From Bradyrhizobium sp. sGM-13 (GTDB lineage Bacteria > Pseudomonadota > Alphaproteobacteria > Rhizobiales > Xanthobacteraceae), in NCBI RefSeq assembly GCF_018398875.1, contig NZ_JAGWDK010000002.1:62001-126000 (forward strand): a stretch of 64,000 nucleotides of DNA, given 5' to 3'. How positions within the stretch are numbered: position 1 is the first letter of the stretch; each line of letters opens with the position of its first letter. Shown here piece by piece: positions 1 to 8,467 of the stretch. The notes under the pieces were generated by a model that saw nothing but the letters and a program-made list of their open reading frames with translations, searched no databases and was not told the DNA's origin. Both the position numbers and the translations under genes were made by a program.

Positions 1-123
1 TTCCGACAGGTCGACGGAGAGTTCGATATCGATCACGAACCGTTGCCCGACTTTGGTTTCGTGCTCCATCACGCCGTGGCGGGCATGGATGACGACGCCG
101 GTGATGAAAATCGTGTCGCTCAT
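1..123 (-). CDS. folB: Dihydroneopterin aldolase FolB, N-terminal part (runs off the left edge)
   Basis: The visible 41 codons encode a FolB N-terminus: a short beta strand followed by the family segment ARHGVMEHE, then a strand ending in VDLSE at the window edge. FolB converts dihydroneopterin to 6-hydroxymethyldihydropterin in cytoplasmic folate synthesis. The ATG at 121-123 overlaps the folP stop codon in an ATGA, so the two are translationally coupled in one minus-strand operon. The start is fixed by this overlap and by the family alignment. The C-terminal two thirds lie outside the window. Confidence 0.85.
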   Translation of the reverse strand, partial: MSDTIFITGVVIHARHGVMEHETKVGQRFVIDIELSVDLSE

Positions 124-977
124 TGCCGTTCCCTGATTGCCGCCGCCACCCGCAGCGCCTGTACGGTTTCAGCGACGTCATGCGCCCGGATGATCCGCGC
201 CCCGTTTTGGGCCGCCAGCAGATGCGCGGCAATCGAGCCGCCGAGGCGTTGATGCGGTTCCGACGGCGTCACCGTGCTGATGAAACGCTTGCGCGAGGCT
301 CCGACCAATAGTGGAAGGCCGAGCGACTGCAACTCGCCGAGCCGCGCCAGCGCGGTCATGCTCTGCTCGGGCGTCTTGCCGAAGCCGATGCCGGGGTCGA
401 GCACGATCTTGTCGGATGAAATTCCCGCCTTCGCGGCGATATCGAGCGAATGCGCAAAGAAAGCGGCGATATCCTGCATGATGTCTACAGCAGGATCGGC
501 GCGCTCGCGATTATGCATGATGATGACGGGCGCGCCACGCTCCGCGACCAGTCCGGCCATGCCGGAATCGCGCTGCAGCCCCCAGACATCGTTGGCGATG
601 GCGGCGCCCTGATCGAGCGCCCAGGCGACGACGGCCGATTTCATGCTGTCGATCGACACGGGAACGCCGAGCGCGACGACATCGGACAATATCGGCTGCA
701 GGCGTTTCAATTCCTCTTCCGCCGAGATCGGTTCCGATCCGTAGGGCCGGGTCGATTCCGCGCCGATATCGATGATGTCGGCGCCCTCGGCGATCATCCG
801 CCGGGCCTTAGTCAGCGCCCGCTCCGCAGTGGCGAATTGACCACCGTCCGAGAATGAATCGGGCGTCAAATTCAATACGCCCATCACCGCCGGATAGGGC
901 CTGGACAGCAGCGCAGGCAGCACCGATTGACCGGCCGGACCGGACGCGGCGGGAGGTTTGGGCTTGGCTGCCATCAT
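120..977 (-). CDS. folP: Dihydropteroate synthase FolP
   Basis: This 285-aa protein is a TIM-barrel dihydropteroate synthase, which condenses p-aminobenzoate with hydroxymethyldihydropterin pyrophosphate; it is the sulfonamide target. The first signature, GVLNLTPDSFSDGG, lies near residues 33-46, followed by the pterin-loop segment DIGAESTRPYG. Further along are the family segments SIDS, AIANDVWG, DPGIGFGKT and GASRKRF. Length is normal for the family apart from an approximately 30-residue N-terminal extension rich in Ala and Pro. Two adjacent ATG codons (975-977 and 972-974) are both possible starts. It is followed immediately by folB with a 4-base overlap. Confidence 0.95.
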   Translation of the reverse strand: MMAAKPKPPAASGPAGQSVLPALLSRPYPAVMGVLNLTPDSFSDGGQFATAERALTKARRMIAEGADIIDIGAESTRPYGSEPISAEEELKRLQPILSDVVALGVPVSIDSMKSAVVAWALDQGAAIANDVWGLQRDSGMAGLVAERGAPVIIMHNRERADPAVDIMQDIAAFFAHSLDIAAKAGISSDKIVLDPGIGFGKTPEQSMTALARLGELQSLGLPLLVGASRKRFISTVTPSEPHQRLGGSIAAHLLAAQNGARIIRAHDVAETVQALRVAAAIRERQ

Positions 978-1063
978 GCGGTCGCTTTGCGCGGTCCGCG
1001 CCGCCGAGTCAAGGCGTGAGGGCCGGCACCGCGGGGCTGGTCTGGCGGTTCAGTCGCTGATGT

Positions 1064-1471
1064 TCAATAGCTGATTTTGGGCGGCAGCTTGCGCGCTTGC
1101 TCGATCAGTTGCTCGACCGATCGCTCCGAGGGCAAAACCCGGACGAGTTTGCACTTCGTGTTCACGTCTTTCATGTTCTGGGCGAGTCGCGCCGGATTGC
1201 GATGGGCGAGTTCGCGTACCGTGGTGACGCCCGCAGCGCGCATCAGGCCCACCTTGGCCTTGCCCATCCCGGGAATGCGCATGTAGTCGGAAAAATTGGC
1301 CCATTCCAGCAGTTGCTGCTCGCTGATGCCGGTCTTCGCTGCGAGCGACTTGCGCCCTTTCACGGTGCGAGCGGCTTCCAGCAGCGCATCGGTCGTGCGA
1401 ATGCCCAACGATTTCAGTTTCGAGGCAGAGTAGGCGGTCAAGCCGTCGATCTCGGAAAGGGGATAAGTCAT
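1064..1471 (-). CDS. DUF4332 helix-hairpin-helix protein
   Basis: The 135-aa product matches the DUF4332 pattern: two tandem helix-hairpin-helix-like units. The first covers the IDGLTAYSASKLKSLGI region and the second the IPGMGKAKVGLMRAAGV region. Such motifs usually contact nucleic acid or protein, but the function of this family is not established. The protein is basic at its C-terminus (ARKLPPK). It lies 86 bases upstream of folP on the same strand, and no operon link is obvious. The ATG at 1469-1471 is the only sensible start. Confidence 0.8.
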   Translation of the reverse strand: MTYPLSEIDGLTAYSASKLKSLGIRTTDALLEAARTVKGRKSLAAKTGISEQQLLEWANFSDYMRIPGMGKAKVGLMRAAGVTTVRELAHRNPARLAQNMKDVNTKCKLVRVLPSERSVEQLIEQARKLPPKISY

Positions 1472-1522
1472 GATACCAGATGAAAAAAGAATGTGCCCGG
1501 GCCGAATGTGCTCACCAAGATC

Positions 1523-1888
1523 CTATGCGAACTGGCTGAGACCTGGTGTCCCCGAAATGATTTCGCCCATTTGATCCGCTCCGATTTTGTCGCGACCGAA
1601 CCTGAAAAGTTCACGCGCCACGTTTTGAATTTCACTCATGCCCAGACCGAGCGCCATCAGCCTGGTGCCAACTGCCATCAAGCCTCCGCCCATCAGCTTC
1701 GCGAAGCCGCCATTGCCGCTGGAAGCCGCAATCGCAGCTTCGGCGCCCGGAATTTGGTCGATCAGAGCCTGAACCTTGTCGGAGGGGCCCTCGTTGCGGA
1801 GAAAACCCAGAACGATGCCGATGGTTTTTTCAGCGACAGCGCGATCGATACCGGCCTTGGAGGCCAGTCGCCCTACCAGTTCGTCCAT
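1523..1888 (-). CDS. DUF2267/DUF2780-type small helical protein
   Basis: The product from ATG 1888 is 121 aa and begins MDELVGRLASKAGI. It is followed by a helical region (AEKTIGIVLGFLRNEG, ALIDQIPGAEAAI), a Gly/Met-rich stretch (GGGLMAVGTRLMALGLGM), and a second helical region ending in GTPGLSQFA. This arrangement resembles small DUF2267 or DUF2780 proteins of rhizobia, whose role is unknown. An in-frame upstream start at 1966 would add 26 residues with no family resemblance. The ATG at 1888 has a GGGGC purine-rich sequence just upstream and is preferred. Exact family assignment is uncertain. Confidence 0.65.
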   Translation of the reverse strand: MDELVGRLASKAGIDRAVAEKTIGIVLGFLRNEGPSDKVQALIDQIPGAEAAIAASSGNGGFAKLMGGGLMAVGTRLMALGLGMSEIQNVARELFRFGRDKIGADQMGEIISGTPGLSQFA

Positions 1889-2215
1889 ATTGCCCCGTCC
1901 CCAAACCGGCTTTACCGGGTCGTCTACTTGCAAATTTATCTTGAGCGCCTGCGATCTGAAATACAAGCGATCCGCACGTGCGAAGGCTTAGATCGAGTCG
2001 CAAGTGTTGCAGCAATGCAAGAGTGAAGGCCGGATCCACGCTGACTTGCTGCGCTGCGCTCTCAATTTTTCCGCCGAAGGTTGGAAAAAAGTATGAGAAA
2101 GCCTGAACGAAGAGGCGGGCGAATGCTCACGTATTTACCGCCGACGGTTTCAATCGGCGGGCAGGATGCGATATGATCGCCAACCAAATCCCCCGGCGCG
2201 CGAAGAGGCGATGCG
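1889..2215. other. Divergent intergenic region, no recognised feature
   Basis: This 327-base stretch separates the minus-strand DUF2267-like gene from the plus-strand HerA-like gene, so it must hold both promoters. I see no convincing -35/-10 pair, hairpin or repeat beyond a GAAGAGG ribosome-binding sequence immediately before ATG 2216. Confidence 0.4.
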
Positions 2216-3835
2216 ATGGTGACTTCCGATAACAAGACGGCCGATACCGAAGAGAAGATCTTCATCGGAAAGGGCGAACAGACGGCCTGGCTGACGCTGG
2301 CGCTTGCCAATCGGCATGGCCTCGTCACCGGAGCGACCGGCACCGGCAAGACCGTGTCGCTGCAGGTGATGGCGGAGGGCTTTGCCCGCGCCGGTGTTCC
2401 CGTGTTCGCGGCCGATATCAAGGGCGATCTGTCCGGAATTTCCGAGATCGGCGAGGCCAAGGACTTCATCCTCAAACGCGCCGGCGAGATGGGGCTCAAT
2501 TTCCAGCCGGACCAGTTCTCGACGGTATTTTGGGACGTGTTCGGCGAGCAGGGCCATCCAGTTCGCGCCACGGTCACGGAAATGGGACCGCTCTTGCTAT
2601 CGCGAATGCTCGACCTGAACGACGTGCAGGAAGGCGTCCTCAATGTCGCATTCCGCGTGGCGGATGAAAACGGATTGCCTCTGCTCGACATGAAGGATCT
2701 GCGGTCGCTGCTGGATGCGATCGCGCCCGCCGGCGGTAAAAGGGGGCCGGATGCCGAGGAGGACGAACACGCGGAGATCCGAAAGGCCGCGCAGAGTTAC
2801 GGAAATGTCAGCAAGGCAACGATCGGCACCATTCAGCGCCAGCTTCTGGTGCTGGAAAACCAGGGCGGCACTAAATTCTTCGGCGAGCCGGCGCTTTTGC
2901 TGAAAGACTTCATGAAGACCGACAGCGACGGCCGGGGAGTGGTCAACATTCTGGTCGCCGACAAGCTGATGCAGAATCCGAGGCTCTACGCAACGTTTCT
3001 GCTGTGGATGCTGTCGGAGCTGTTCGAAGAGCTGCCGGAAGCCGGCGACCTGCCGAAGCCGAAACTGGTCTTCTTCTTCGATGAGGCGCATCTGTTGTTC
3101 AACGATGCGCCGAAGGCATTGCTCGACAAGATCGAGCAGGTGGTCCGGCTGATCCGCTCCAAGGGCGTCGGCGTCTATTTCGTCACGCAAAATCCGATCG
3201 ACGTGCCGGACAAGGTGCTCGCCCAGTTAGGCAACCGCGTGCAGCACGCGTTGCGTGCCTTCACGCCGCGCGACCAGAAGGCGGTGAACGCGGCGGCGCA
3301 GACCTTCCGGCCGAACCCCAAGCTCGACACCGCTCGCGTCATCATGGAACTCGGCAAGGGCGAGGCGCTGGTGTCGTTCCTTGAAGGCGGCGGTACGCCG
3401 ACCATGGTCGAGCGCGTCATGATCCGGCCGCCGACGGCGCGGATCGGGCCGATCACGCCGGAAGAGCGCAAGGCGATCATGGGCAAGAGCCCGGTCAAAG
3501 GTAAATACGACACCGCGGTCGACGCCGAATCCGCCTACGAGATGCTGCAGAAGCGGGTAGCCACGACGGCGGCGCCTGCGGAAGGGCAGGATGGTGGCGG
3601 TGGCGGCATTCTCGGCCAGATCGGCTCGATCGTCGGCACGATCTTCGGCACCAACGTCAGGCGCGGCAGGCTGACGACTGGTCAAGTCATCGCTCGAGAC
3701 GTTACCCGTTCGGTCACCAACAGGGTCGTCGGTGGCATCGTCGCCGATCTCGGCAAATCGGTTGGTGGATCGCTCGGCGGTTCAGTTGGTCGCGCGCTGG
3801 TGCGCGGCGCGCTCGGCGGCTTGCTGCGGCGCTAG
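2216..3835 (+). CDS. HerA/FtsK-like ATPase, DUF853 (YjgR) family
   Basis: The 539-aa protein is a RecA-fold ATPase of the DUF853 family, annotated elsewhere as helicase HerA-like C-terminal domain protein. The Walker A motif GATGTGKT lies near residues 39-46 and the Walker B motif FFFDEAH near 286. An arginine and glutamine-rich sensor segment follows ([30 protein letters not shown]). The C-terminus from about residue 465 is Gly/Val-rich and low complexity ([18 protein letters not shown]). Members are cytoplasmic and of unknown substrate; NurA-type partners are not visible here. It is monocistronic, with ATG 2216 preceded by GAAGAGG. Confidence 0.88.
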   Translation: MVTSDNKTADTEEKIFIGKGEQTAWLTLALANRHGLVTGATGTGKTVSLQVMAEGFARAGVPVFAADIKGDLSGISEIGEAKDFILKRAGEMGLNFQPDQFSTVFWDVFGEQGHPVRATVTEMGPLLLSRMLDLNDVQEGVLNVAFRVADENGLPLLDMKDLRSLLDAIAPAGGKRGPDAEEDEHAEIRKAAQSYGNVSKATIGTIQRQLLVLENQGGTKFFGEPALLLKDFMKTDSDGRGVVNILVADKLMQNPRLYATFLLWMLSELFEELPEAGDLPKPKLVFFFDEAHLLFNDAPKALLDKIEQVVRLIRSKGVGVYFVTQNPIDVPDKVLAQLGNRVQHALRAFTPRDQKAVNAAAQTFRPNPKLDTARVIMELGKGEALVSFLEGGGTPTMVERVMIRPPTARIGPITPEERKAIMGKSPVKGKYDTAVDAESAYEMLQKRVATTAAPAEGQDGGGGGILGQIGSIVGTIFGTNVRRGRLTTGQVIARDVTRSVTNRVVGGIVADLGKSVGGSLGGSVGRALVRGALGGLLRR

Positions 3836-3912
3836 GACTGTTTCGAGCGAAGGTGTTAGTCGGTTCGCGTGAAGAGCTGCGACGTAATCTCCTCTGAATC
3901 CGGAACGAGCGT

Positions 3913-5235
3913 GTGCTGAGATATCCGTCGCTACGAAGGCCGCTCGATATCCTGTTTCTGGTATGTTGCGTCGCGCTGACCGCCGATGTCCTCGTCCCGG
4001 AACTCTTGGGCAACGGCAAGACCAAGGACTATCCGCTCTGGTTCTGGGCCGGTCAGCAGGTGTTGCAGGGCAAGAATCTCTACCCTGACAATCCCGCCGC
4101 TTATTTCGAATTCATCTATCCACCGTTATCGGCGGTGCTGCTGGCGATCCCGAGCTTTTTCGGCAAGATCCCGCTTTATCTCCTCCTGTCGTTTCTCAAC
4201 ATCGTCGCATGGTGGACAACGGCGCAGTTATCGCACGCGATGGCGGGATCGGGGAAGAAGCCCGGGCCATGGCTGGAAGCACTGCCCGGCTTCGTCACCG
4301 TCACCTTCGTGTTCGACATGTTCGACCTCGGCCAGCCCAATCTCGTGCTGCTGGCGCTGATGCTCTACGGGTTCTGGCTGCTGCGCGATCATCGCGGCTG
4401 GATGGCGGGAAGCATGTTTGCGCTCGCTACCGCGATCAAGGTGTTTCCGGTCGCGGTGTTGCCTTATCTGGTGTGGCGAAGACAGTGGGCGGCAGCCGCG
4501 AGCATGCTGTTTTTCATCGGCCTATTTCTGTTCGTGCTGCCGGCGCCGTTTCGCGGCTTCCAGCACAATTTCACGGAACTGAGGACCTGGTACCAGGGCA
4601 TGGTGGGTTCGAGTTCGGAGAAGGGGTTCGGGCAGCGCGACACGCAGAACTGGTCGTGGGTCAACCAGTCGATCATCGCGGTGACGCACCGGCTGACGCG
4701 GCCGGTCAACTACAACCAGGACAATCCGGCCAAACCCGTGCGCACGATGAACATCGTCGACGTCGATTTCAGGACGGCGAACTGGATTGTGGTGGCGATC
4801 TCGCTCGCGATCGGGCTCGGCTATCTTGCTGTCATGCCGCCGGCCTCGCGCCGCACGGAACGGTCGGATGCCGAAGAGATCGGCATCCTGTTTTGCCTGA
4901 TCACGGTAGCTTCGCCGCTGGCCCGGCAATACTACTTCCTGTGGTTGTTCTTCCCGATCACTGTTTTGGTCCACCGCGCTGCTTACGATCCGCGCCCGGC
5001 GGTCAAAACCGGGACATGGACGTTGCTCGCCGTCGCGGGCGGGTTGCTGTGCCTGTCGCTGCCGCTGTTCCCGGTTGATCTGCAGGCCTATGGCAACAAT
5101 CTCGCCGCCACCATCCTGCTCGCGGCGGGGCTGGTCTGGCACATATTGCATTCACCTGCCGCGGATGTTGCCTTGCCTCAGGCCGCGGGCAAGCTACAAC
5201 TTGACGCTAACAACAAGGCTCACAGCCAAGGATAG
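3913..5235 (+). CDS. GT87-family (DUF2029) polyprenyl-phosphate mannosyltransferase-like membrane protein
   Basis: The 440-aa product is a polytopic inner-membrane protein with about 10 hydrophobic segments. It resembles the GT-C fold DUF2029/GT87 family (PimE-like mannosyltransferases using a polyprenyl-phosphate sugar donor). Supporting features are the first periplasmic loop with an acidic and aromatic FEFIYPPLSAVL segment near residue 70, and the DMFDLGQPNLVLLALM and KVFPVAVLPYLVWRR segments typical of the family. The start is GTG 3913; no better ATG exists because the first membrane helix begins at residue 12. It ends 6 bases before the next gene. The true acceptor is unknown. Confidence 0.75.
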   Translation: MLRYPSLRRPLDILFLVCCVALTADVLVPELLGNGKTKDYPLWFWAGQQVLQGKNLYPDNPAAYFEFIYPPLSAVLLAIPSFFGKIPLYLLLSFLNIVAWWTTAQLSHAMAGSGKKPGPWLEALPGFVTVTFVFDMFDLGQPNLVLLALMLYGFWLLRDHRGWMAGSMFALATAIKVFPVAVLPYLVWRRQWAAAASMLFFIGLFLFVLPAPFRGFQHNFTELRTWYQGMVGSSSEKGFGQRDTQNWSWVNQSIIAVTHRLTRPVNYNQDNPAKPVRTMNIVDVDFRTANWIVVAISLAIGLGYLAVMPPASRRTERSDAEEIGILFCLITVASPLARQYYFLWLFFPITVLVHRAAYDPRPAVKTGTWTLLAVAGGLLCLSLPLFPVDLQAYGNNLAATILLAAGLVWHILHSPAADVALPQAAGKLQLDANNKAHSQG

Positions 5236-5241
5236 CAAGCC

Positions 5242-6645
5242 ATGTCCAACGCCAAGATCCAGCCGGTCCTCGATCACATCGACGCCGATTTCGACAACAG
5301 TCTCGAGCGGCTGTTCGCGCTGTTGCGGATCAAGTCGATCTCGGCCGATCCGGCTTTTATCGGCGATTGCAAGGCGGCCGCCGATCATCTGGCGAAGGAT
5401 ATCGCCACACTCGGATTCAAGGCCGAGGTGAGGCCGACGGCTGGGCATCCGGCGATCGTTGCCAAGCTCAATGGCAGCAGCGACGGCCGGCCGCACGTTC
5501 TGTTCTACGGCCATTATGATGTGCAGCCGGTCGATCCGCTCAATCTGTGGCACCGGCCGCCATTCGAGCCCATTGTCACCGACCATGCCGACGGCCGCAA
5601 GATCATCGTCGCGCGCGGCGCGGAGGACGACAAGGGCCAGTTGATGACTTTCGTCGAGGCCTGCCGCGCCTGGAAGAAGGTCACAGGGTCGCTGCCGGTC
5701 GACATCACCATCATCATCGAGGGCGAGGAGGAAATCGGATCGAAAAACTTCGTGCCGTTCCTTGAGGCCAACAAGGCTGACCTGAAGGCCGATTTCGCGC
5801 TGGTCTGCGACACCGGCATGTGGGACCAGAACACGCCGGCGATCACGACCTCGCTGCGCGGGCTTGTCTATGACGAGGTCAAGATCAAGGCCGCCAATCG
5901 CGACCTGCATTCCGGCATTTTTGGCGGCGGCGCGCGCAACCCGATCCGGGTGCTGACCAACATTCTCGGCAGCCTGCATGACGAGAACGGCCACATCACC
6001 ATTCCCGGATTCTACGATGGCGTAAAAGACCTGCCGCCGGACATCCTGGCGCAGTGGAAGAACCTCAACCTCACGCCAGAGTCATTCCTGAAGCCGATCG
6101 GCCTTTCGATTCCGGCCGGTGAAAAGGATCGCCTGCTGATCGAGCAGGTTTCCTCGCGCCCGACCTGCGATATCAACGGCATCATCGGCGGCTACACGGG
6201 GGAGGGCTCCAAGACGGTGATCCCGGCGGAAGCTTCCGCGAAAGTTTCGTTCCGCCTGGTAGAGGGACAAGACCCGGAAAAGATCCGAAAAGCCTTCCGC
6301 GACTATGTCCGGGCGCGCGTGCCTGCCGACTGTACGGCCGAATTCACCGACCATTCCAACGCGCCGGCGATTGCGCTCGACTGGAACATGAAGCCACTGG
6401 CGGCCGCCAAGCGCGCGCTGACGGACGAGTGGGGCAAGGAAGCGCTCCTGATCGGCTCCGGCGCCTCGATCCCGATCGTAGCCGATTTCAAGCGCACGCT
6501 CGGCCTCGACACCGTGCTGGTCGGCTTCGGCCTCGACGACGACAACATCCACTCCCCGAACGAGAAGTACGATCTGAAGAGCTATCACAAGGGCATCCGC
6601 TCCTGGGCGCGGATCCTCGGCGCGTTCGCGGAGGGAGCAAAGTAG
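5242..6645 (+). CDS. M20-family metallopeptidase (dipeptidase/carnosinase type)
   Basis: The 467-aa enzyme is an M20 di-zinc hydrolase of the ArgE/DapE/CPG2 superfamily, closest in layout to cytosolic dipeptidases. The metal-binding sequence GHYDVQP lies near residue 93, followed by RGAEDDKGQ and the catalytic-base segment EGEEEIGS. The dimerisation domain contains DLHSGIFGG, and the last metal ligand sits in DDNIHSPNEKYD near the C-terminus. Length is normal. The gene starts 6 bases after the GT87 gene, so the two may be co-transcribed, although no functional link is evident. The substrate cannot be told from sequence. Confidence 0.88.
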   Translation: MSNAKIQPVLDHIDADFDNSLERLFALLRIKSISADPAFIGDCKAAADHLAKDIATLGFKAEVRPTAGHPAIVAKLNGSSDGRPHVLFYGHYDVQPVDPLNLWHRPPFEPIVTDHADGRKIIVARGAEDDKGQLMTFVEACRAWKKVTGSLPVDITIIIEGEEEIGSKNFVPFLEANKADLKADFALVCDTGMWDQNTPAITTSLRGLVYDEVKIKAANRDLHSGIFGGGARNPIRVLTNILGSLHDENGHITIPGFYDGVKDLPPDILAQWKNLNLTPESFLKPIGLSIPAGEKDRLLIEQVSSRPTCDINGIIGGYTGEGSKTVIPAEASAKVSFRLVEGQDPEKIRKAFRDYVRARVPADCTAEFTDHSNAPAIALDWNMKPLAAAKRALTDEWGKEALLIGSGASIPIVADFKRTLGLDTVLVGFGLDDDNIHSPNEKYDLKSYHKGIRSWARILGAFAEGAK

Positions 6646-6648
6646 CGT

Positions 6649-6681
6649 GTAGGATGGGTAGAGCGAAGCGAAACCCATCAC
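6649..6681. repeat. REP sequence, left copy flanking the transposase remnant
   Basis: This 33-base element contains GATGGGT (6653-6659) and its complement ACCCATC (6673-6679), so it can form a hairpin. It begins 4 bases after the stop of the M20 gene. A nearly identical copy lies in inverted orientation at 7231-7262, and the two bracket a REP-associated transposase remnant. This is the classical REP/RAYT arrangement. Confidence 0.75.
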
Positions 6682-6703
6682 CTCACCGCATGGGCAAGTG
6701 AAG

Positions 6704-7234
6704 ATGACCAGCTACCGTCGCAATTTCATCCCGGCGGTTGTTTCTTCTTTACGGTCAATCTTGCCGACCGGCGGTTGAGGATGCTGACGGAATACGTCGA
6801 AGCCCTCCGCTCTGCATTTCGTGAGACCCGCCAGCGCCATCCGTTCACGATAGACGCGGTGGTCGTTCTGCCAGATCATCTGCATGCGGTCTGGACGCTG
6901 CCCGATAGTGATCGGGATTTTTCGACGCGTTGGCGGCTGATCAAGTCGACGTTCTCACGCCGTATCGCGCCCGGCGAGCTGTCTCAGCCAGCCGGGCCGC
7001 CAAGGGCGAACGCGGCATCTGGCAACGACGCTATTGGGAGCATACGATTCGCGATGAGGACGATTTGGTGCGTCACATCGACTCAATCCGGTAAAGCATG
7101 GCTTTGTAACTCGAGTTAGGGATTGGCCGCACTCGTCGTTTCATCGGATGGTGAGGCTTGGAATTAATCCCGAAGATTGGGCAGTGACATTACGGCCGGG
7201 AATTTCGGCGAACGGTCTTGATGAGGCGACGTGA
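6704..7234 (+). pseudogene. REP-associated tyrosine transposase (RAYT), broken by frameshifts
   Basis: Reading across three frames reconstructs a RAYT of about 175 aa. It starts at ATG 6704 (MTSYRRNFIP), then GGCFFFTVNLADRR in a second frame, and VVVLPDHLHAVWTLP carries the HxH of the catalytic site. The segment GERGIWQRRYWEH follows in a further frame, and NPVKHGF...DWPHSSFHR closes the gene at TGA 7232-7234. One base is missing near 6731-6736 and another shift lies near 6980-6990. About 10 bases are missing near 7085-7090, exactly where family members carry DYxHxNPV, including the catalytic tyrosine. The gene is therefore dead. Inverted REP copies flank it. Confidence 0.85.
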
Positions 7235-7262
7235 TGGGTTTCGCTGCGCTCTAGCCATCTAC
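7231..7262. repeat. REP sequence, right copy in inverted orientation
   Basis: This element is the inverted counterpart of 6649-6681, reading GTGATGGGTTTCGCTGCGCT on the plus strand and continuing to CATCTAC, with a few mismatches to the left copy. It overlaps the last codons of the transposase remnant. Confidence 0.75.
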
Positions 7263-7272
7263 GTCAAAACAA

Positions 7273-7300
7273 AAACGCCGCCCGGGATTGGACGGCGTTT
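7273..7300 (-). terminator. Rho-independent terminator of the epimerase gene
   Basis: AAACGCCG (7273-7280) pairs with CGGCGTTT (7293-7300). Read on the minus strand, the hairpin is followed by a T-rich run (TTTTTGTTTT). It lies about 80 bases beyond the stop of the minus-strand epimerase gene ending at 7379. Confidence 0.75.
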
Positions 7301-7378
7301 GATTCCGAGACGTGTAGAGGGTGTGTGACAGGCAGTTTAGCGCATCCGCGCGGCTTGTCCACCGGATACTCACGCCGC

Positions 7379-8362
7379 TCACTCTACCGGGTAGGGTCCC
7401 TCGCGAAAGATGCGGTCGTGATAGCCCTTGCTGCCAATCTCCCGCGCGAGCGGGCTGCGGATATCGTCATCCTCCCGCAGCCGCGCAATCATCGCGCGGA
7501 AATCATGGCGCGGTTGCCAGCCGAGTTCGGCACGCGCCCGGTCGTTGACGTAGACGCGATCGATGCCGGGAAACATCGTCCAGCCGCGCCGCGCAAATTC
7601 AGCCTCAAACTCCGGCACGTAGCGGCGGACCAGACGCGGCGCGTCGTGGCGCAGTTCCGCCGTGTCGTTCCGTGAAAATGGCGTGGTGGCGCTGATGATG
7701 TATTTCGCGAAACCGGCCGATGGCGCGCGGTCGGCCGCCATCAGATGTGCGCTGACCACGTCTTCGATATCGACGCGGCGATAGAGGAACTCGTTGGTCT
7801 TGACGTTGGCGTCGGCGTAGGCCTTGCGCATCGCGCGATTGTCATCCTCTTCAGGGAAGAAACGCGAGGTGCGTAGCACGATGATGCGAAGCGCGTGATT
7901 TCGCGCAAAAAGCTGGCACAGATCCTCCGCGGCAGCCTTGGTGACGCCATAGATATTTTTCGGCACGGCCGCGACATTTTCGGTGATCCAGGCCGCCGGC
8001 TCGCCCGGCGGTGGCACCAGCGCCTCGCCGAAGACGCTTGTGGTGCTGGTGTAGACGAACGCCGTGACGCCGGCTGCGGCGGCCTCTTCGAGCAGATTAA
8101 GCGTGCCTGATATGTTGACGTCGATAAATTCCTGGCGGCTGTGGGTCGCCACATGCGGCTTGTGCAGCGTGGCGGCGTGTAGCACGGTCGTCACGCCCTT
8201 CATGCAACGGCGCACGAAAGCGCGGTCAGTGATCGAGCCCAAATGATGCGTAAACGCGCCGGGCAGAACGTCAATACCGATGGCCTTGCGCCGATGCGCC
8301 TGCAATGTACGCATCAGCGCCTCGCCGAGATGGCCGGAACTGCCGGTCACCAGTACGGTCAC
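7379..8362 (-). CDS. NAD-dependent epimerase/dehydratase (extended SDR)
   Basis: The protein of about 327 aa is an extended short-chain dehydrogenase/reductase. The N-terminal Rossmann motif is TGSSGHLGE, the active-site serine region is YTSTTSVFGE, and the catalytic pair is in YGVTK. The C-terminal half contains RTSRFFPEEDD, a region that contacts the nucleotide sugar in related enzymes. I choose GTG 8362 as start because the Rossmann strand begins there and AAAGG lies upstream. An in-frame start at 8437 would prepend 25 residues unrelated to the fold. The substrate is probably a nucleotide sugar but cannot be specified. It follows the GT39-type gene on the same strand. Confidence 0.85.
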   Translation of the reverse strand: MTVLVTGSSGHLGEALMRTLQAHRRKAIGIDVLPGAFTHHLGSITDRAFVRRCMKGVTTVLHAATLHKPHVATHSRQEFIDVNISGTLNLLEEAAAAGVTAFVYTSTTSVFGEALVPPPGEPAAWITENVAAVPKNIYGVTKAAAEDLCQLFARNHALRIIVLRTSRFFPEEDDNRAMRKAYADANVKTNEFLYRRVDIEDVVSAHLMAADRAPSAGFAKYIISATTPFSRNDTAELRHDAPRLVRRYVPEFEAEFARRGWTMFPGIDRVYVNDRARAELGWQPRHDFRAMIARLREDDDIRSPLAREIGSKGYHDRIFREGPYPVE

Positions 8363-8467
8363 GCCGCTATAACCTTTCGCGCTCGAGAATTGTTGATTTT
8401 CGAGAGCGAGCGTAGCCCTGCGGCAACTCAGCAGCAAGGCGCGGCCGGGCGCGGCTGTTATGCGGGA

